Shown here one piece after another: positions 23,335 to 34,376 of a DNA stretch of 64,000 nt (position 1 is the stretch's first letter; every line of letters begins with the position of its first letter). Origin of the DNA: Kuschelorhynchus macadamiae (lineage: Eukaryota; Arthropoda; Insecta; Coleoptera; Curculionidae); assembly GCA_030620095.1 (NCBI GenBank), contig JAUTXW010000346.1, positions 97,001-161,000 on the forward strand, read 5' to 3'. The notes under the pieces were generated by a model, which was given only the letters and a program-made list of their open reading frames with translations, was not told where the DNA came from and searched no databases. Both the position numbers and the translations under genes were made by a program.

Positions 23335-23432
23335 AGTGTTTTCCATCATTTCTACCACATGGCTGCATTGGCCTGATGAGCCCCATATAGAGCGAAACGT
23401 CAATTATGCCGGTAGAGATGATGGAAAGCACT
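23335..23432 (+). ncRNA. Hammerhead-ribozyme-like motif
   Basis: All conserved core positions are present in order: CTGATGA (23373-23379), stem II closed by GC...GC (23380-23393), GAAA (23394-23397), then C-GTC with a minimal stem III and predicted cleavage after 23401. The arms 23335-23356 and 23411-23432 form a 22-bp helix with two G-U pairs. Weak points are mispaired bases in stem I next to the core and only two firm pairs in stem II. Hammerheads with tiny stem III occur in Penelope-like elements and retrozymes; assignment to one of these is inference. Confidence 0.6.
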
Positions 23433-23465
23433 TAAAGGCTTGTCAGTATAATGATCCATGATTTT

Positions 23466-23541
23466 TTGGACTCTATACTTGAATAAGCTCACCACAGGCA
23501 GAATATTTTGTTCGAATGGCTGTTAATTTCTCTCTTATATA
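23466..23541 (+). repeat. Direct repeat, copy 2
   Basis: Matches 22957-23033. The hammerhead-like motif lies between the two copies, as expected for a partial dimer of a roughly 508-bp unit or for terminal repeats of a small element. Confidence 0.85.
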
Positions 23542-24109
23542 TTTTATAATTTCGAATCACAGCAAATTTATAATTTCATTCAGAATCGCGAGGTTTACAT
23601 AATTTGTTTCATCCTTTTGGCTTCAGTAATGAAGATAGGTATGCTCTGGTACAGATTTTACCATGAGACCGATTTGATGTTTGTAGATTTAAAAAATACC
23701 CTTTAAATAACCAACATTTCTGTGTAGTTTACATAAGAACTAACACAAAACGTCAGTTTTATAATTTAAACACCATGTACTTTAAAAACCGATTTTTGGG
23801 AGTTCACAAGAATTTAAAAAAAATACTTAATACATGCAGATAGACCAGTCAAAACGCAGGATTTTAGTTAATATTAAAATTTTTTTTGAGTTTATGTCTA
23901 TAGTTACAGTTTTCTGCAATGAAATTAACTGAAAATGTAACTCACAGCATAAGACATAGCTTTTAAGGCTGTAACGAAGTTAATAAATTTTTGGGGAAAG
24001 TATGCATCGATTCGCTATTCAACTCCTATCTTTCTTATTAATTGTAGTAAAAATATGTTTCTGGCAAATACTCAGAAAAATACGCCCGATAAGTATATAT
24101 GAAAAACAC
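23542..24109. other. Unassigned AT-rich sequence
   Basis: No coding frame or recognised repeat. Confidence 0.4.
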
Positions 24110-24430
24110 GTTGCGCAACGTGAGGAAAAACCGCATAAATTTCCCTAAGAGCGCTATAACGCACCGCGCCAGTAATACGCTAAACATCGCCGGGTATTAA
24201 CCGTGGTGAAGCCACCGTCTGACACATCACGAAGGGCTCGTGTAGGACAGCCATCAGCTCCGCTTAGCGCAAAAATCGGGTCGCGAATCCTTTAAAACGA
24301 GGCCCGCATCGCATATTCGGTAGTTGGTGGGGTTCCACCGACTCGAAGCGTCTGACGACGCGCTTGCGCATTATTGAGTGGAAACCTGCGTTGGCCTCGT
24401 ATCACCGTACTACTGTTCTTGGGAGAGTCC
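24110..24430. other. GC-rich island of unknown identity
   Basis: About 320 bp stands out from the AT-rich surroundings. It contains short self-complementary stretches, e.g. GTTGGTGGGGTTCCACCGAC and CCGTGGTGAAGCCACCG, and CG-rich words. No frame of note. It does not match tRNA, 5S or spliceosomal snRNA patterns that I can recall. It could be part of a structured RNA, a SINE or a CpG-rich promoter. Confidence 0.35.
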
Positions 24431-24798
24431 CAAATTTGGTTTTACACATTTTCAATACACTAATACTTTTTTCGGAATGTATGTAATGATTCTTGATATA
24501 TCGAAATATATATTAAGGTTCTTTTGAGGGTTTAAGTAAACCCATTAATTTGATATAATACTATTTAATAAATAATATTTTTTTAAATAGGTTTAAAATT
24601 CCTACGGGCTCCCAATGTACAAGAGCGAGTTCTCACTGCAAATGAGTCGCGTCTCAATATGAAGATTTCTATACTAGCCAAGCCTTTTTATAGAGGTAAA
24701 CTTTAAGGACAAACACCCCCTACCATTTACATATTAAACGCATCACTTAATATCATGAATCCCCCCACCAACCAGACACATCTCAAGGCCAAACAATT

Positions 24799-24915
24799 TG
24801 ACCTTCAAAACATCCTGTAGGTCAGTTCAATGTCAAACAATTTGACCTTCAAAATATCAAGGTCAAATGGACCCAAGGTCAAGAGGGCGGGGCCCCTCAA
24901 GGTCAAATGACGTCA
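24799..24915. promoter_or_regulatory. Cluster of six AGGTCA half-sites plus a CRE
   Basis: AGGTCA or its complement occurs at 24799, 24819, 24843, 24860, 24876 and 24900, most inside TCAAGGTCA or CAAGGTCA, the extended monomer site of orphan nuclear receptors such as FTZ-F1 and ERR. A perfect CRE palindrome TGACGTCA follows at 24908-24915. Binding is inferred from consensus only. The cluster could equally be a degenerate tandem repeat. Confidence 0.4.
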
Positions 24916-25058
24916 CAGGGTGAGGGGGCACGGACGTAAGAGGAGCGGTGGCCCAAAGGATACATTATATCTCTACTTGCCTTTATCCAAATTCAACCAG
25001 CTGATGTTAGATGTTTTAAGCCTTTGAAGAATTTGTGGAAAAAATATTATATTTAGAT

Positions 25059-25490
25059 AACCTATACTGTTAGGTGAATCTGTCCCATTAGCGTTAGGTT
25101 AGCTCGATAAAAGTACCATTAAAGCCAAAAACCATCATTAAAGCATAAAATCACATCCTAAGCTAACCACAAATAATTGAAAATCAGATTTGAAATATGC
25201 GCGCACTCTAAAGTGTTGTTATTGTGAGTTTCGTAGATGATTTAGGGTCTTGATAGTAGTAGTTTTTAGACTAGGTTAGCTCTTTATAGACATATAGGAC
25301 GGATGTAGATAACAAACAAATCTACAGTCAACTTTTCGATTGCGCGAAATTGTTGTCAGGCTAATGGTATTTTATTTATTTAACGATTTTGATTTTATTC
25401 TCACTTATGTAAAGAGGGTTTCAACATTCAAAGATATAATGAAATAAAGTGTGATTTATATAATGATCGTAGAAAAAATATTTATCTTTT
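25059..25490 (+). repeat. Duplicated segment, copy 1
   Basis: From CCTATACTGTTAGGTGAATC to a run around AAAAAATATTTAT. Repeated in the same orientation at 26466-26855 with substitutions and indels. This copy has an extra ACCATTAAAGC-type duplication near 25115-25140. No TIRs or coding frame. Confidence 0.85.
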
Positions 25491-26463
25491 TGTAATAATA
25501 TTTCTATTCAATCAGGTCTATGTTATATATGCGTTCACATTATATTCTTAACAAACAGGCATAAGATGCCAACAATGAACCAGGACATAAGTCTCAAAAT
25601 CTAATCAAAATTACTAAAAACTAAAGCTAAGATCACATAGGTTCTCTACAAATCCAAAAATTGATTAAATGGTATCCTATATTTTTATGGGTGCCAATAA
25701 TAGTGTGCTCGAATGCCAACAAATGGATACCGAACTGCCAATCAATGGGGAGACCTAAAATTTTTCTTTTTTAATAAATTAAGCTCCTACTAACTTTAAA
25801 TTTAATAAACGACTATTAATATTAAATCTAGACGAAAAAAGCTTCACCATACAAATGTTCAAATTGATTTTAGTTTTTTTTTAATGAAAGATAAACTAGA
25901 GTAAAGAGGAATACTTCCTTAAAGTGCCAATCATTAGGTAGTTTAGCCTATATTTTTATTTTATTTTTTATTTGGACTCATATCTACAGATTTAATGCTG
26001 GAAACGGGCATAAACCTAAACAAATATCCCTAAATAATAATATTTGATATTTTTTTTACGAAGCATTATACTGGTTGAAAGGATTTCTTAAGAATTTAAC
26101 CACTTTTAACCATAAAAGTGAAGAACTCATACTATAGTAAGACTATAATCTGCTATAGAACCCACCAATTACAACACAGATTGTTCAGTGTGTTTCCTAT
26201 TGCTTCGTCGTTTATTTCGGCCGAGTAGAAATAAATTTCTCGAATTTTCAGTGTAGCTTCCTGGCTCACTAGTAGTATTCTCGACTTCCATTACAACGGA
26301 TGTGTGTTCTCAGTCCAAGACTCTTTTTTTAGTTGTTTTTAAAATTTTTTATGTAGTTGTGTTTTAAAGATCAGATTCTGTTTTAGTTAGCCTTGATTAG
26401 GCTTTTTTTTTTGAGGTGATGAAAAAAGTGAGTCTATATTAAAACAAGGTTTTTTTTTTTAAC
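25491..26463. other. Unassigned AT-rich sequence
   Basis: Nothing recognised between the duplicated segments. Confidence 0.4.
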
Positions 26464-26465
26464 AA

Positions 26466-26855
26466 AACCTATACTGTTAGGTGAATCTGCCCCGTTAGCG
26501 TTAGGTTAGCTCAGCTCGATAAAATTACCATTAAAGCATAAAATCACATGCTAAGCTAACCATAAATCATTGAAAATCAGATTTGAAATATGCGCGCAAA
26601 TTAAAGTGGTGTTATTCTGGGTTCCGTGGGTGATTTAAGGGTCTTGTTAGTAGTAGTTTTTAGACTAGGTTAGCTCTTACCAACCAAATCCATAGTCAAC
26701 TTTTCGATAGGGCGAAATCGTCAGGCTAATGGTACATTATTTAACGATTTTATTTTATTTTCACTTTTGTAAAGAGGGTTTCTACATTCAAAGATGATGA
26801 TATAAAGTGTGCTTTATATAATGATCATGGAAAAATATTTATTTTGTTATGATGG
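26466..26855 (+). repeat. Duplicated segment, copy 2
   Basis: Same ordered words as copy 1: TGTTAGGTGAATCTG, GCGTTAGGTTAGCTC, GAAATATGCGCGCA, TAGACTAGGTTAGCTC and GTAAAGAGGGTTTC. Confidence 0.85.
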
Positions 26856-27301
26856 AGATAACAAATATTCATCCTTTTTTCTGCAGAAATTCTTTAAACG
26901 CCAGATACAGGACTTTTTATCTGGGATAAAAGGTTAGATAAGATTATGTTAGTTTAGATTAATTAAAGTAATTTTGAGTTTCTGTGATTTTTATAATTAG
27001 TTTTGGGTTAAGGGATAATATTTTTGTATGTATTATTCCAAAAAAAAAAATTAGATATAGGATTTATAGCCACCACAAAATTTATAAATTTAAGACAAAG
27101 TTGACCACAAGATTTTATTGTTTATTTGGTATTTTACTACTTAACAGATAATTTGTTTTTATATATACTTATTCATTAATTGGAATTCTTAAACCTATTA
27201 TGGTTGGTGTTATTACAAAGCAGAGCTGTAGTGATATTGAGTTGATAGGAATTATTGTTGACAAAAAAGGTGTCAGGATGGCCCCAGATATTGGGCGACA
27301 A
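26856..27301. other. Unassigned AT-rich sequence
   Basis: No clear feature. The end may be undetected upstream sequence of the next LINE fragment. Confidence 0.4.
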
Positions 27302-27556
27302 AATTCTTTGATAGATTGCCTACTAATGTTAGGGAATTACCCTTGAATTATTTTAAAAACCATATTAGAAAAATGTTGATAGGCAATGTATTTTATATCT
27401 TTGAAGAATATTTTAATTGTAACTGTCAATTATATTACTGTACTTTATGTATTATATTTTGCGTATTTTAGTATTTTTACATTTTACTATTTTATTGACG
27501 TGTGCAAATAATTTACTGTATAATAGTATAAATAAATTATTATTATTATTATTATA
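27302..27556 (+). pseudogene. 5'-truncated LINE: ORF2 C-terminus, 3' UTR, (ATT)n tail
   Basis: The frame reads FFDRLPTNVRELPLNYF then KNHIRKMLIGN, the typical last residues of CR1/Jockey-type ORF2 (compare YNKLPEPL in the minus-strand LINE at 55 kb). A short 3' UTR and an ATT trinucleotide tail (27533-27555) follow. A standard 5'-truncated insertion. Confidence 0.75.
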
Positions 27557-29200
27557 GGTTCTTAATAACTTCCTCTTGCAGCACCGCGACTCCAAAAATG
27601 TCGCCGCAGTCTGGCTCTAGCTTCGCACCTACACAAATAGTGTAGTGGAGTTTTCTCCTCCTCACCGCATGCATGTTAGTTCCCCTATGAGGGAGCTAAT
27701 GATTCGCCTACTTCTAGTAAGCAACCAGTTAGTCTGCCTTCCTTTGTTATAGGAGTGCCACTCCCTAGAAAAGGTCTGAAAGGCCCAATCATTTAAGACC
27801 ACCTTGGTTTGTCTCTAGACAATCCTAATATGGGTCCTAGTCCTATGGCCGGGAAGTTGGCTCCAAGCTTAGCTAGCTCATCCGCCTTCTCGTTGCCTGC
27901 TATTCTACGGTGACTAGGAACCCAAATGAGTTGTGAAACTAACTGACCCACTCACACTTGTCAGGGATTCTGAGAGCATACTGCCTATCCACTAGCAGTT
28001 GCCTAGTGAGAGCGCAACTTTCAATGCTGATATGGGCACCTCTCTGCTTGCTATTATTAAGATGCGCCAAACAAGAATTGGTTCGGCGCCTTTGTATTCC
28101 AGAGATCTGCAGATAGTCTCTACTCGAGATTTGTCAAATGCACCCTATACATTGAAGAAACCAGCTAGACTGTATCCCTTGAAGCAAAGCGGTTTTTCTA
28201 ACTTGGGCACAAGCGCATGAAGGTCGATTACCGTAGATCTTCTCCATCTGTCCGCATGCTGGAACTCGCGGAATGGGTTAGTGCTGAAAACCCCATCCAT
28301 CAGATAACTGTCTACTACCTTTTCCAGTCCTTCATCCTTGTATGCTTTAAACTCTTATAGCCCACTCCACACTGCCTTCAGTGATGACTTTATCGACCGT
28401 CTTCCAATCGGCTTGAAATTAAGCGTTAAAGAAACGTGTAAAGTGTGGCTACTGAGGAAGTGGACTTCGAGCAGATGTCTTACCTCCTCGCCCGAATTAG
28501 TCCACGTGCCGTCTTACCTACATAGAGAACCAATTGATTTTGACGATTTACTAAGTATTTTAGGCAGCCTGGATGCCTCTAGAGACTATAGTCATCCCAT
28601 GTTTTACCATCTCCATTAAGGACACATCTGAGGGATCTGCTCGCTACGTTCCTCAGGTTCGTGACCTTATGGCTTCACCACCTGAGTTTTTGTGCGCATT
28701 TGTTCCCAGTGGACACGACTTTTCGTATGCCTTTGAGATATTGGTCGTTAGATTGACTACTACCCTATCTAAGTCTTCCTTGGTAACAATCGGCCCCGTT
28801 GCTCAGTAGGTTCCCTAGCTCCCTGCGATATTTGGATCAATCCCTTTGATTTCTGGAGAACTTAGGCATCGGCCGATCTGCCTTTAAAACAAGTCTAATC
28901 ATCGTGTCATCAGAAGCAATATCTGATGTTACCCTCCAATCTGAGACCTCAACAACTCGATATCAAGGTGATATCCAATACTTCCTTACGGATCCGATTT
29001 ATGAATGTAGGTTTCCTGTAGGAGGCTTGATAGGCTGATCCACTGTAGGAAACTTAGTAGATCAGCCACTTCGCCTCCTCTAATCTCTTAATGGTTATAG
29101 TGTACCGAAGACGCTGGTATACGATCAATCTATGTGACTGCAGCCTAAGATTCCTAAGTAGATGTTAGATAATGGCATGAGCCTCCCAGATTAGCCCAGA
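27557..29200 (-). pseudogene. R1/I-like LINE remnant with RNase H
   Basis: Read on the minus strand, an endonuclease end (about 28860-28960, with DWRVTSDIASDDTMIRL), an RT middle (28010-28330, QHADRWRRSTVIDLHALV and GAFDKSRVETICRSLEYKG) and an RNase H end (27830-27960, WVPSHRRIAGNEKADELAKLG) followed by a zinc-knuckle-like CRCEARARLRR tail near 27590. The catalytic RT box is lost by deletion between the RT and RNase H parts. A C-terminal RNase H is seen in I-, R1- and LOA-group LINEs. Non-functional. Confidence 0.78.
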
Positions 29201-29524
29201 GACCAGATAGACTCCAACACCCGTATTCACTAAAGAGATTTAAATTTAGAGCCGGTCTAACTTGACAGTTATAGGTTTAAGATGACGTTTTTAACAACTG
29301 AACAAGTTATTTTCCTAAATGTCACAGTTACAAAATGACAGTGACATAAGCGAAATATAACTGGCGAACTAAGAGTTTTAAGTACCATGGCAACTAGACC
29401 TGTCTTAAACCTTTTTTGTGAATATGGGGACAACAGACTTGACAGATTCACATTTTTCATCCAGGTGCTGGAATGCAAAAGTAAATTATGTTTAATTTGC
29501 TTCGTTCCAAGTCAGCTAGACTGT

Positions 29525-29730
29525 CTAAGTAAGGTAGTAGTACAACAATATGTTCTCAGTAGTGAGATTAGATATATCTATATCCTTGATATACTTAAAG
29601 AATAAAATGGGTCCAAGGACAGATTCTTGGGGTATACCATGCCGGACTTCCGCCATTCGTGATGATTGTTTATTATAAGACACATATTGCTTGCGTATTG
29701 TTCCGCCTATCGTTTCTATCAAATTATTTT
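29525..29730 (-). pseudogene. LINE RT motif B fragment
   Basis: The minus strand reads VRHGIPQESVLGPILFFKYIKDI, a slightly decayed form of the GxPQGSVLGPxLFLxYINDI block of CR1/Jockey RT. Only about 65 codons remain. Confidence 0.75.
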
Positions 29731-29744
29731 AGCCTGAAGGATGC

Positions 29745-29957
29745 TTGTTTGATAATTATCCAACTGCAAAAATCAATCTTGATCAGAATACTATACATTC
29801 AATTTTAAATGAAATAGAGGATCTTAAGATTGACAAAGAAAAGTTAAATTATCTTGATATTCAAATAATTCTTAAGGATAACCTTGAATCGGTGAAATCT
29901 CCACTTGACATTCCCGGTGAAGGAGAGTATAGTCACTCTACCCGATCAGTCGACTAA
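29745..29957 (+). other. Short acidic open frame, unknown
   Basis: About 70 codons (NEIEDLKIDKEKLNYLDIQ) without an ATG start and no recognised family. It has the look of a coiled-coil piece of a retroelement gag or ORF1. It is cut downstream by the short retroposon at 30065. Confidence 0.3.
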
Positions 29958-30064
29958 CAAGGAGTCTTTATTTAATGAGCTGCAACAAAGCCAAAAATAT
30001 AATTGACAAGCTGGCTGAAAAAAAAATGAAATGACATTAATAATCTCATATACCATGATAATAG

Positions 30065-30097
30065 AGTCTTCCGGTTCGTCTCGTCGAAGGCAGACCT
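30065..30097 (+). promoter_or_regulatory. Internal Pol II-type promoter: start A+1 and DPE at +28
   Basis: Counting the first A as +1, AGACCT falls exactly at +28 to +33 (30092-30097), fitting the downstream promoter element consensus RGWYVT. This is the known internal promoter design of arthropod Jockey/I-type LINE 5' UTRs. Position and sequence are conserved in copy 2 (A at 46631, AGACCT at 46658). Confidence 0.55.
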
Positions 30098-30540
30098 TTG
30101 TGTTATTAACATAAGTGGTTCCACGTGTTCGGTTTTGTTACCTTATTTCGGGGGGAAACGAGAGACTCAACCGCTCAGACTGGAAACTAAAGACCCCGCA
30201 AGAAAGGGAGCAGACGCTGTGAACGTGTGAGGCCTGCATTCTATCCCGTTCATCTGCCGCAGTTCTACATAGAATATTAGCGTAATGGCCGCTATGTAGC
30301 GGAAGTGGGCGGGGTAAGGGGATAGCTTGAAAGAAAAGGTCATCTCGTGAGACCAGTAGTACTCTCAAGGGGCATCTAGTGGAAGCCAAGATGCACGTCA
30401 AAAATTAAAAAGTTATTTTAAAGATTCGGGGTGTTCGGGAGCTTAGAGCTCGCCATCCGGACATCCTACCTATTGGGCTGGAGAATGGCGCTGAAAGCAA
30501 AAAAGTGGCAGCCGACTCCATTTTGAAAAAGAAAGAAAGA
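30065..30540 (+). mobile_element. Short retroposon, copy 1
   Basis: 476 bp flanked by a perfect 13-bp TSD, ACCATGATAATAG (30052-30064 and 30541-30553), and ending in an AAAG-type tail (30524-30540), so it was inserted by LINE machinery. Its first about 405 bp match the copy at 46631-47059, but its 3' end is different. The element starts AGTCTTCCGG. No protein is evident; a minus-strand frame shared with copy 2 simply follows from sequence identity. Confidence 0.85.
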
Positions 30541-30553
30541 ACCATGATAATAG

Positions 30554-32179
30554 TCTAGCTAAATAATTATTAAATTGAAATTGATTTTAAAACTAGCAGG
30601 TTGGTCAACTCAGAGATAATGCATGCTAAAAAAAGTTGTCTTAAAGATATGAAAAAAAAAACTTCCTGAAATTGGGTTTAGTGTGCTAGTAAGCGCTGAC
30701 ATGATGGTCCCTCAGGGAAATCATATCGAAGCATTACATCAAGAACTATCGCAGAAGAAGCAAGCGTGACTTAGTATCTAGTAGGTGCTCAGTATTATAA
30801 AACATAATCTAAAAAAAAAGGAGAGTTAAATTGCCGCTACCGCAACGTAGGAGCTGTTTGTAGTAACCTAACTTGCCTTCAGCTACGTGAAGCGTCTCAG
30901 ATGATGGATATTCCAAATAATAATGGAGTCTTTTTGTTACATTTGTGTTTTTCTCACCGAAGTGATATGGTTATTGTGCGAGTCTGATCCCTTGCTGGCC
31001 GATATCATCTTGCATATAGTTGTGTTATCGTTACTAAAGGCCACTCGGCAAAATTTTAAACCAATATTACAATTTTAGGAACTGCGATATCCAGTCCTTA
31101 AATAACTATCTTTCCTCTTTTCATTAGAAAACTCTTGATATTAATATTGATTTGGTCCAGTTTTATAGTATTAATATATTTCAGCTCATCAGATCGCCGA
31201 ATGCGATGAAATAAAATGACCGAAACAACTATTTTGTTGGATAATACCACGACTGGCATTGATTTCACTGTTGACTCCTGACTTTCGTTGGGAGCAATAA
31301 TGTTAATACATTTTTATTGCACATTCCATCAACGTCATGACAAGGTTACTATGGTACCTGTTTGAAACAGTTTTGTCTTGCAATGCTGCAGGTGCAATGA
31401 TCTATTTTTAGTCGAAATGACGATAGATAAAATGGATTCACAGAAACAGCTACTCTGCTAGCTAATCCACAACCGGCATTAAATTACACGGTTGACTCCT
31501 AACTTTCGTTTTGAGCAATAAAGTTAAAATATTTTTATAGTTCTATAGTATTTTATATCAGGGAATTTTTTTATATGCCCGTTAAGATGTTTAGGCGTTC
31601 AAACTTTCAGGTATGATTCTCACCGCAGTTCCGACGTCTTGTGGTCCAGAAAAAAAATGTGTCTTAAACGATACAAATAAGGTGGTCTTTTCGCGGATTA
31701 TCTTGTATTTTACCAACTTCGTGAGGAGTGCCATACCTTAGAACATGAACATTATTAGAATATCTTACATCCTTGTTGGAACATATAAAGGTTTCCTACG
31801 GAATCCCACATGATATATTTCTAGATCGTAAGACCGGCGACAAGGCTAGTGATATAGCATATCTCTTTTCAGAATTTTTCTTTAGTTTATACCAACAGTC
31901 TAACTGGTCATTCCTGACTAATAATAATAGTAATAATATGCTTTATTGCTAACAAAATCGTTCTTAAAATACATGACAAAGCAACGTTACATACAAAACA
32001 AATTTAAATTAAATTCAATATCTTGAATTATTTTACTTTAGCCTTTGCAAGTAAAAACTCTGGTTATATGTATAGTTATTACAATAATAACACTAATCTT
32101 GAGGTTTTCTATGGTTAGAAGTAATTTTGCGAATTTCCAAAATACTCAAATTGGAGAGCATACCTAAAGCAACATTTCT
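30554..32179. other. Unassigned region with two diverged ~100-bp direct repeats
   Basis: 31219-31320 and 31438-31545 share GGCATT, CGGTTGACTCCTAACTTTCG-like and GAGCAATAA words in the same order. A weak frame at about 30620-30760 (LKDMKKKLPEIGF) matches no family I know. Confidence 0.4.
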
Positions 32180-32547
<368 letters not shown>

Positions 32548-32572
32548 TTTTTTTCTTTAACTTTATATAAAT

Positions 32573-32735
32573 ATTTTGTTAATTATTTTCTTGGGCATAG
32601 GTTAACTCATAACTCATTAACTATAATTCAATCGACGTTTCGCTCATTATATTTAGCTTTCTCAAGATATTTATTAGTTAGTATTTAAATTTTAAAATGT
32701 TTAAAACATTACTGAAAAAACATCACTCAAAAAAA
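32573..32735 (+). repeat. H module, copy 1 (contains GACGTTTCGCTC)
   Basis: Contains TTTTCTTGGGCATAGGTTAA, GACGTTTCGCTCATTATAT and AACATTACTGAAAAAACATC. Repeated at 33104-33285 and in part at 48326-48409. On the minus strand it has a hairpin closed just before GAAACGTC, a degenerate hammerhead-like layout. Confidence 0.8.
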
Positions 32736-32862
32736 AAAATTATTATTAGCAGTAAATATCTAAATAAATATAAAAAAAAGAAAAAATTATCTCGTTTTTA
32801 TCTACCAGAATTCCAGACCTGTCGAAATTATTGCAATCGCAAAACATTCGTAAAACTGACGT

Positions 32863-33103
<241 letters not shown>

Positions 33104-33285
33104 ATTTATTTTCTTGGGCATAGGTTAACTCATTGAAAAGTAAAACTATGATTCAATCGACGTTTCGCTCATTATATTGAGCTTTCTCAAGATATTTATT
33201 TTCTACAATAAAAACATGTATAGTTGGTATTTAAATTTTAAAATGGTTAAAACATTACTGAAAAAACATCTCTCAAAAAAACATT
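33104..33285 (+). repeat. H module, copy 2
   Basis: Matches 32573-32735 and 48326-48409. GACGTTTC is at 33159-33166. Confidence 0.85.
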
Positions 33286-33378
33286 ACATATAAAACAAAC
33301 TATGATCATGGAAACAAAAATACATTTATAACAAAGTTAATATTATACAGAGTACGTACCTTGGAAACACGTCAGTTT

Positions 33379-33382
<4 letters not shown>

Positions 33383-33459
<77 letters not shown>
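33383..33459. repeat. (TA)n microsatellite
   Basis: TA tract between H module 2 and M module 2. Confidence 0.98.
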
Positions 33460-33462
<3 letters not shown>

Positions 33463-33583
33463 TGTCCCACGACGAACTGCGGCGATGAAAAATTAGAAAT
33501 TTTGGCAGCTGACTAAAGTCGCTAGGGGCAATTCGCGCAAAATATTTTCAAGATGGCGGCACTTCCGGTTATACCGGAAGTAG
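33460..33583 (+). repeat. M module, copy 2
   Basis: About 97% like copy 1, again beginning at the last TA, with the CCGGAAGT palindrome at 33561-33581. Copy starts are 479 bp apart, indicating a tandem (TA)n-M-H array. Confidence 0.85.
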
Positions 33584-33776
33584 ACGTCAACTTTCTTATT
33601 TTAACTGGAACACCCTGTATATAATCGAATTTTTGGATTCCTCGAAAAATTCTAGGTATATTTCATGCATAATATCCTATACCTAAGTTCAACTGTTTTT
33701 GAGATATTTTGAATTTTATGTAAAAAATTACGTTTGCAGGTCTAGACATAACTATAAATATCTGCTTATCGAAGTA

Positions 33777-34151
33777 TCTATTATTTATTTGCGGTTGGCT
33801 TCCTTGTCTAAAAGGAAGGGTATACTTAAGTGGCCTGTGCTGATATTTTTATAATAAATAAATATAGGGTGATCAAAAACTGACATTATAAATATACTTT
33901 AAAAAATCGTTAAAAGTTACTTTTTTCAAATGGAAACCCCCAATTTTTATAATTTTATCTTATTTAACTTAAAATAAGGGTGACTTTGTATAAAGTTGTC
34001 TATTCCAAAAATTTGTAGTTTTTGAGTTATTGACGATTTAACATTTTTTATTCTAATAATACCAGACGGCTTTTAAGTTTTCTTGTTAGTTGGCCATGAC
34101 GGGGAGGCCTGGCGAGAACAAAACCAATTGGTTACTATAGGAACGTAATAT
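33777..34151 (+). mobile_element. Mariner copy 1, 5' part (left arm of a large inverted repeat)
   Basis: Matches the reverse complement of 47747-48122. A likely mariner 5' terminus is TAGGGTGATCAAAAACTGAC near 33865, but homology to the other arm runs about 90 bp further out, so the exact element end is uncertain. Interrupted at 34151 by the BEL/Pao element; it resumes at 45342. Confidence 0.75.
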
Positions 34152-34356
34152 TGCTTGTGCCTAATGCAACCCTGGACGCCCGACAAGACCCCAACGCAAG
34201 GCAGCGCGGCGAAAAGAAACATTCCGATAGAAGTTAAGTCGTAATGAAGACGTTATAATTTGTTGTTGTTTTTCTTTCAATGTTAAAACTTATTTTTATT
34301 AAAAATAAGTATTATAAACGAATCCAGCATTTTAATACAGTTCCACTACAAGTACA
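34152..34356 (+). repeat. BEL/Pao 5' LTR
   Basis: Starts TGCTTGTGCCTAATGC and ends CCACTACAAGTACA. Confidence 0.92.
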
Positions 34357-34358
34357 GA

Positions 34359-34376
34359 TGGTCCTACGATCCGAAT
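34359..34376 (+). promoter_or_regulatory. BEL/Pao primer-binding site
   Basis: TGGTCCTACGATCCG starts two bases after the 5' LTR. A leading TGG is expected for complementarity to a tRNA CCA end. The tRNA was not identified. Confidence 0.7.

Noticed and set aside
24110..24430. GC-rich island as rRNA, tRNA or snRNA
   Set aside because: No tRNA A/B box pair with cloverleaf, and no match to the 5S or U-snRNA patterns I know. Kept as unknown.
30138..30401. Minus-strand frame conserved between 30.1 kb and 46.8 kb
   Set aside because: Both lie in copies of the same short retroposon, so the shared peptide is explained by DNA identity. The two frames differ at both ends.
31178..31225. Third hammerhead-like site near CGATGAAATAAAATGACCGAAAC
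   Set aside because: The box order and stem II are not supported and there is no GTC after GAAAC.
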